Origin: Bacillota bacterium
Lineage (GTDB): Bacteria > Bacillota > Sulfobacillia > RBS10-35 > Bu92
Assembly: GCA_014896375.1 (NCBI GenBank)
Contig: JADBKN010000004.1
Location: 1-64,000, forward strand
Direction: 5' to 3'
DNA: 64,000 nt
The notes beneath the pieces are model-generated. The model was not told the origin of the DNA, searched no databases, and saw nothing but the letters and a program-made list of their open reading frames with translations. Every line of letters starts with the position of its first letter. Positions within the stretch are counted from its first letter, which is position 1. Positions 59,830 to 64,000 of this stretch are shown here, one piece after another. A program made the position numbers and the translations under genes.

Positions 59830-60417
59830 CCGTTCCAGCGCGGCCAGATCCTCCGGGCGGTCGACGTCGCGCCACCACTCGCCGGGGATGGCCAGGCGGC
59901 GGGCGCGATCGCCCGCTGCCTCCCATATGGCGCGCGCTCCGCGGTCGCCGCTGAGGCGCTGCAGGGCGTCGAAGTCGGCGGCCGGGAAGAGGGCCGGCGG
60001 CGTGGGGCCATGGGGACCGCAGGCGACGACGATCGTCCCCGGCCGCCAGGCGGCGGTGAGAGCGCGCAGCACGCGCCCGTCCACCGCCGGCATGTCGCCG
60101 AGGCAGAGGAGCAGCCCCTCGGCCCCGGCCTCTGCGGCGCAGCGCGCGGCCACGCGCACGGAGGACGCCATGCCCTCCGCGGCGTGCGGGTTCTGCACGC
60201 GGCGCACGGGCACGGGAGCCTCGGGTGGATCCCACGCGCCCGCTTCCTCCCCGGGGGCGGTGACGACGACCACGCCGAGGCTCCATAGGTCCGCCGCCTC
60301 CAGCACGCCCCGCAGCGTCCAGGCCAACACCGGCCGCCCCGCGAGCGGCGCGTGCAGCTTGTCCCCGCCGAAGCGCCGCCCGGCGCCGGCGGCGAGCACG
60401 GCGGCGAGGAGCCTCAC
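59815..60417 (-). CDS. mocA: MocA-like molybdenum cofactor cytidylyltransferase
   Basis: A 200-residue nucleotidyltransferase. It shows LAAVLAAGAGRRFGGDKLHAPL at the N-terminus, LLLCLGDMPAVDG (metal-binding Asp), PALFPAADFDALQRLSGDRGAR and the ending WWRDVDRPEDLAAL. These are features of MocA/MobA-like enzymes that add CMP (or GMP) to Mo-molybdopterin for xanthine-dehydrogenase-family enzymes. GTG 60417 overlaps the coxS stop (GTGA). It converges with phhB with a 15-base overlap. Confidence 0.87.
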   Translation of the reverse strand: MRLLAAVLAAGAGRRFGGDKLHAPLAGRPVLAWTLRGVLEAADLWSLGVVVVTAPGEEAGAWDPPEAPVPVRRVQNPHAAEGMASSVRVAARCAAEAGAEGLLLCLGDMPAVDGRVLRALTAAWRPGTIVVACGPHGPTPPALFPAADFDALQRLSGDRGARAIWEAAGDRARRLAIPGEWWRDVDRPEDLAALERLLAY

Positions 60418-60971
60418 GCCGGCCCCCCGCCCGCGGCGCGCAATCGCCGCGCAGCGTCCAGCACAGCGTCGACGATGTTCTGGTACCCGGTGCAGCGGCA
60501 GAGGTTGCCGGAGAGGGCGCGGCGCACCTCGTCCTCGGTCGGGTCGGGGTTCTCCCGCAGAAGCTCGAGCGCGCTGATGAGGAAGCCGGGCGTGCAGTAG
60601 CCGCACTGGAGCGCGTGATGCTCTTGGAACGCCTCCTGAAGCGGGTTCAGGACGACCTCGCGGCCGTCCTCAAGGGTGACGCGCCGCCCACGCGGCAGTT
60701 GCCCGCCCACGCCCTCCACCGTCACGACGTCCGCTCCGTCCGCCTGTACGGCGTAGACGAGGCAGGAGCGCACAGCGCGGCCGTCAAGGAGCACCGTGCA
60801 GGCCCCGCACACGCCGTGCTCGCACCCGATGTGCGTCCCCGTGAGGCCGAGTTCCTCCCGCAGGAAGTCCGCGAGCGTCCTCCGCGCCTCCACGCGCCGC
60901 ACATGGCGCTCCCCATTGACGACGACCTCGACCTCATACAGCGTCTCGTCCGGATGCACCGCAGGATTCAT
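60414..60971 (-). CDS. coxS: CoxS/XdhC-type 2Fe-2S subunit
   Basis: A 185-residue electron-transfer subunit of a xanthine dehydrogenase/CO-dehydrogenase family molybdoenzyme. The plant-type 2Fe-2S cluster ligands are in GCEHGVCGACTVLLDG with a later Cys (RSCLVY). The second cluster is in LQCGYCTPGFL and NLCRCTGYQNIV. ATG 60971 overlaps the end of coxM by four bases. The order here is coxM-coxS-mocA. Confidence 0.95.
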   Translation of the reverse strand: MNPAVHPDETLYEVEVVVNGERHVRRVEARRTLADFLREELGLTGTHIGCEHGVCGACTVLLDGRAVRSCLVYAVQADGADVVTVEGVGGQLPRGRRVTLEDGREVVLNPLQEAFQEHHALQCGYCTPGFLISALELLRENPDPTEDEVRRALSGNLCRCTGYQNIVDAVLDAARRLRAAGGGPA

Positions 60972-61882
60972 CCTGCCGCCCCTCCCCTTCCGTCCGCGCC
61001 GAAGGCCCCTTCCGCGCGGCGGTGCGCCGCCTCCAGCACGCGCGCGGCCAGGTAGGCCGCCACCTCCCGCCGGTAGGCGGCGGAGGCGTGCGCATCGCTC
61101 TCGGGCTCCAGGTGCGCGGCCGCGGCGGCGCCGGCTTCGCGCCAGGCGGCGGCCGAGGGCACCGTCCCGGCGAGCTGCGCCTCCACCTCACGCGCGCGCA
61201 CGGGCGTGTCGCCCACGCCGCAGAACGCGAGGCGCGCCTCCGCCACGCGGCCGTCCGCGTCCAGGCGCAGGCATGCGGCCGCGCCCACGAGGGCGAAGTC
61301 GCCCTCGCGGCGCGCCACCTCCATGAACGCCTGGCCCGTGCCCGGCGCCGGGAGCGGCAGGCGCAGGGCCACCGCCACGTCCTCCGGCGGCAGCACCGTC
61401 GTGAAGTACGTGAGGAAGAAGGCATCGGCCGGGACGGTGTACAGTCCGGCGGCGCCCAGCACTTCCACCTCGCCGTCGAGCAGCGCCAGGACGGCCGGCA
61501 TCTCCGCGGCCGGGTCGGCGTGGCAGACGCTGCCGACGGCCGTGCCGCGGTTGCGGATGGCCGGATGGGCGACGTGCGCGACGGCCTCCCTCAGGACGGG
61601 CAGGCGCGCCCCCAGGACGGGATGGCGGAGGAGGTCGGCGTGGCGCACGGCGGCGCCGATGCGGACGCTCTCGCCCTCCGGGGTGAACTCGATGAAATCG
61701 AGGTCCGCGGCGCGGTGGATGTCCACAAGGGCAACCGGCCGCACCAGCCGCATGTGCAGCATGGGCACGAGGCTCTGCCCGCCGGCGAGCACCTTGGCCT
61801 CGCCGCCGTAGCGGGCGAGGAGCTCCCTGGCCTCTTCGGCGCTCCGCGCGCGGTGGTACTCGAAAGCTGGAGACTTGATCAG
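60968..61882 (-). CDS. coxM: CoxM-type FAD-binding subunit
   Basis: A 304-residue FAD subunit. It shows FEYHRARSAEEARELLARYG, FAD loops LAGGQSLVPMLHMRLVRP and AIRNRGTAVGSVCHADPAAEMP, and LTYFTTVLPPEDVA. The start is unusual. IKSPAFEYH is the expected N-terminus, but the codon before it is CTG (61882) and no ATG, GTG or TTG occurs in frame nearby; ATC 61879 is the other option. GGGAGGGAG lies right upstream. The catalytic Mo subunit (CoxL) is not in the window. Confidence 0.88.
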   Translation of the reverse strand: MIKSPAFEYHRARSAEEARELLARYGGEAKVLAGGQSLVPMLHMRLVRPVALVDIHRAADLDFIEFTPEGESVRIGAAVRHADLLRHPVLGARLPVLREAVAHVAHPAIRNRGTAVGSVCHADPAAEMPAVLALLDGEVEVLGAAGLYTVPADAFFLTYFTTVLPPEDVAVALRLPLPAPGTGQAFMEVARREGDFALVGAAACLRLDADGRVAEARLAFCGVGDTPVRAREVEAQLAGTVPSAAAWREAGAAAAAHLEPESDAHASAAYRREVAAYLAARVLEAAHRRAEGAFGADGRGGAAG

Positions 61883-62042
61883 CGCTCCCTCCCGCCTCCA
61901 TGGTGATGCGGAGGTATTCCCGGCGGCGCAGGCCCTCCCCTGCCGGGCGCGCCGGCCTCGGCCCCCGCGAGGCACCTGCGTGGGGCGGCCGTGCCGTGGT
62001 ACGATGGGCGGGAACGCGCCGGCCCCGCCGGCGCTGGAATGG

Positions 62043-62990
62043 GTGAAGCGGACGGTGAACGGCTCCCTGCGCGGGTACGCGTGGGCGGCTCTGGCGGCGC
62101 TGGCCTTCTCCTTTGAAGGGCTCTTCGCCCGCGACGCCTTCGCGGCCGGCGCCACGCCGCTCCTCACGCTCCTCGGGCGGTTCGCGCTGGCGGCGGCCCT
62201 CCTGCGCGCGGGCACGCTGGCGGCGGCCGCGTGGAGCCGGGGTGAGGCGCAGGCGGGTCCGGCGGGGCGCGTGCGGCCGGCGCCCGTCGTGCGGCCGGCG
62301 GACCGCCGCGCGCTCCTTCTCGCGGGGCTGGGCTACGCAGCCACGGCCGGGCTTCTCTTCGTCGCCTTCGAGCGCATCGCCACCTCGCTCGCCATCCTCA
62401 TTCTCTACACGTATCCCGCGCTGGTGGCGCTGGGCGCGCACCTCCTCGGCCGCGAGCGCCTCACGCGCTTCCACGCGGGCGCCCTCGTGCTGACGTTCGC
62501 GGGCGTGGCCCTCGTGGGCGGCGCGGGCGGTGCGCTGGAGCTCGGCGGCGTGCTGGCGGCCGTCGCCGCCGCGCTCACGAACGCCGCCACCCTTCTCTTC
62601 CAGCAGCCCTACCTGGCGCGCGTGCCGGCGAGCCGCGCGGCCGAGTACACTTTCGTCTCCGCAGCGGCGGCGACGCTCCTGGTCACGGCCGCCACGGGCC
62701 AGCTGCGCCTGCCGCCACTGGAAAGCTGGCCGGCGCTCCTGGCCCTCGCCGCGGGTCCCTCGGTGGTGGCCGTCCTGGCCATCAACCGCGGCGTGCAGCT
62801 CATCGGCGCGGCGCGCACGGCCATCGTGGCCACGCTGGAGCCGCTCTTCGCGGCCGTGTGGGGCGCCGTCTGGCTGGGGGAGAGCTTCGGCCCGTGGCAG
62901 GCCCTGGGCGGCTTCGCCATCCTCACGGGCGTCACGCTTCTCCAGGCCGCGCCGGCCGCCCCCGCCCCGGGGCGGCCTTGGCGGGGATGA
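62043..62990 (+). CDS. EamA/DMT family transporter
   Basis: A 315-residue transporter with ten helices in two EamA repeats. The first half has AFSFEGLFARDAFAAGATPLL and FERIATSLAILILYTYPALVAL; the second has INRGVQLIGAARTAIVATLEPLFAAVWGAVWLGE. Such proteins export metabolites or amino acids. Start GTG 62043 is chosen, with ATG 62004 as alternative. TACGAT at 61999 looks like a -10, which makes 62004 unlikely. It is divergent from coxM, with a 160-base gap. Confidence 0.85.
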   Translation: MKRTVNGSLRGYAWAALAALAFSFEGLFARDAFAAGATPLLTLLGRFALAAALLRAGTLAAAAWSRGEAQAGPAGRVRPAPVVRPADRRALLLAGLGYAATAGLLFVAFERIATSLAILILYTYPALVALGAHLLGRERLTRFHAGALVLTFAGVALVGGAGGALELGGVLAAVAAALTNAATLLFQQPYLARVPASRAAEYTFVSAAAATLLVTAATGQLRLPPLESWPALLALAAGPSVVAVLAINRGVQLIGAARTAIVATLEPLFAAVWGAVWLGESFGPWQALGGFAILTGVTLLQAAPAAPAPGRPWRG

Positions 62991-63030
62991 CCCGTTTACA
63001 TACTTTAGGAAGCGATGGGAGGCGTCGCCT

Positions 63031-63807
63031 TTGCCGCTGGACATCCTCGCCGTCGGCGCGCACCCGGACGATGTGGAACTGGGCGCCGCGGCCTCTCTGG
63101 CCGCCGCGGCCCAAGCCGGCCTGCGCGTGGGCGTGCTCGATCTCACCCGTGGAGAGCGCTCGACGAACGGCACACCGGAAGAGCGCCTGAAGGAGGCGGA
63201 GGCCGCCGCGGCCGTGCTGGGCCTCGCCGGGCGCTGGAACGCGGGCCTGCCGGACCGCGGCCTCGACGGCTCACCCGGCCAGGTGCGCGCCGTGGCGGAG
63301 GTGATCCACCGGGAGGCGCCCGCGCTTTTGCTGGCGCCGTGGTGGGGCGACCGCCACCCGGACCACCGCGCGGCGGCGCGCATCGTGGCCGAGGCGTGCT
63401 TCGAGGCGGGCCTCCTCGACTTGCGCGGCGAGGGACCGCGCCGCCGCCCCGCGGCCGTACTCTTCTACTTCATCAACGACACGCCCGGCTACGACGCCAC
63501 GCCGGCCGGACTGCCGGCGCTGCCTCCCCCGGCCGAGGCCGGAACGCTGCTCCTTGTGCCGGCCGCCGCCCACTATGAAACGAAGCGGCGCGCCGTGGCG
63601 GCGCACGTCTCTCAGTTCGGCGGCCGTCCCGGCGACCGGCCGACCTCGCTCAACTCCGGGGAGACGATGCGCCGCGTGGAGGCGCGGGAGGCGTATTTCG
63701 GGAGCCTTGTGGGCGACGCCTTCGCCGAGGGTTTCGTGCGGCTGGGGCCGTGGCGCTTGAGCGGGCTCGCGGCCCTCTGCGAGGCGGACGCCGACCGCAT
63801 GCTCTGA
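63031..63807 (+). CDS. bshB1: Bacillithiol biosynthesis deacetylase BshB1
   Basis: A 258-residue LmbE/PIG-L family zinc deacetylase that removes acetate from GlcNAc-malate. It has LAVGAHPDDVELGAAASLAAAA (Zn ligands HPDD), TRGERSTNGTPEERLKEAE, PWWGDRHPDHRAAARI, and HYETKRRAVAAHVSQFG, all diagnostic of BshB1. TTG 63031 follows GGAGG at seven bases. bshA follows after 34 bases, as in Bacillus, giving bacillithiol synthesis. Confidence 0.93.
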   Translation: MPLDILAVGAHPDDVELGAAASLAAAAQAGLRVGVLDLTRGERSTNGTPEERLKEAEAAAAVLGLAGRWNAGLPDRGLDGSPGQVRAVAEVIHREAPALLLAPWWGDRHPDHRAAARIVAEACFEAGLLDLRGEGPRRRPAAVLFYFINDTPGYDATPAGLPALPPPAEAGTLLLVPAAAHYETKRRAVAAHVSQFGGRPGDRPTSLNSGETMRRVEAREAYFGSLVGDAFAEGFVRLGPWRLSGLAALCEADADRML

Positions 63808-63841
63808 AGCCCGCCCGACCCGTGGAAAGGAGGTGGTCGAT

Positions 63842-64000
63842 GTGACCGCCAATGCGCAGACGCCGCTACGCATCGGCATCGTCTGCTACCCGTCCCCGGG
63901 CGGCAGCGGCATCGTGGCCACCGAGCTGGCCTGCGAACTGGCGCGGCGCGGCCATGCCGTCCACATCTTCAGCCACGACGTGCCCTTCCGCCTGGACCCG
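63842..64000 (+). CDS. bshA: BshA N-acetyl-alpha-D-glucosaminyl L-malate synthase, 5' part
   Basis: The first 53 codons of a GT4 enzyme run off the window end. IGIVCYPSPGGSGIVATELACELARRGHAVHIFSHD is the BshA N-terminus, with the GGSG loop. GTG 63842 lies eight bases after AAGGAGG. It makes GlcNAc-malate, the BshB1 substrate. Confidence 0.93.
   Translation, partial: MTANAQTPLRIGIVCYPSPGGSGIVATELACELARRGHAVHIFSHDVPFRLDP

Overview
The window is very GC-rich, densely coded bacterial DNA with many GTG and TTG starts behind strong AGGAGG-type ribosome sites. It carries spoIIE, a SpoVK-type AAA ATPase, an alpha/beta-type small acid-soluble spore protein, a DinR-type LexA with its own boxes, a glnR-glnA pair and bacillithiol genes (bshB1-bshA). 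Together these point to a deep-branching, high-GC, endospore-forming Bacillota (Firmicutes) of the Symbiobacterium/Thermaerobacter kind. The genus cannot be fixed from sequence reading alone.

Layout. 1-4.1 kb is an accessory patch: the tail of a DinB-like gene, two CPBP membrane proteases, an alpha/beta hydrolase, a gene broken over three frames, an orphan palindromic operator and tRNA-Pro(GGG) with its terminator. 4.2-8.9 kb is an oligopeptide ABC importer (SBP, two permeases, one ATPase; no OppF). It is followed by aconitase, a membrane-anchored glutamate synthase-like protein, a GT4 glycosyltransferase and a polytopic membrane protein with an alkaline-phosphatase-like ectodomain. 17-25.3 kb is a run of plus-strand genes: ndk, a MarR regulator, a methylthioinosine-type phosphorylase, SAH hydrolase, MTA/SAH deaminase, a histidine phosphatase, DinG with an exonuclease domain, and a SASP. 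Then come a TIGR04086 membrane protein, an aldehyde dehydrogenase and a cyanophycinase-like protein.

28.9-36.4 kb is a redox-flavoured region: a GAF histidine kinase and its DevR-like response regulator, DoxX, the C-terminal stump of a copper nitrite reductase-like oxidase, a polytopic protein resembling haem-copper oxidase subunit I or NnrS, a CPBP-like protein with degenerate motifs, a UbiA prenyltransferase, a PPOX protein and a CopD-like protein. 36.5-37.9 kb is the SOS locus (YneA-like LysM protein, glutaredoxin, lexA) with readable promoters and LexA boxes. 38-47 kb, on the minus strand, is mutS-mutL-miaA-spoVK-small GTPase-two membrane proteins, then glnR-glnA. The mutS gene has lost its mismatch-recognition end. 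At the breakpoint it abuts an oppositely oriented, frameshifted fragment of a second MutS.

47.6-49.7 kb is a mhqR-mhqO-mhqD-like quinone-resistance cluster. 49.9-54.8 kb is a branched-chain amino-acid-type ABC importer in which LivM, LivG and LivF form one 896-residue polypeptide. 54.9-61.9 kb, mostly minus strand, holds spoIIE, a HAD-Nudix fusion, a small unknown protein, a plus-strand PhhB, and a mocA-coxS-coxM set lacking the molybdenum catalytic subunit. The window ends with an EamA transporter and bshB1-bshA.

The features most worth a second look are the LivMGF triple fusion, the rearranged mutS, the deaminated-nucleoside (MTI/SIH) salvage operon, the LexA-controlled divergent SOS locus, the repeat-type operators at glnR, and the spoVK-GTPase-membrane module.
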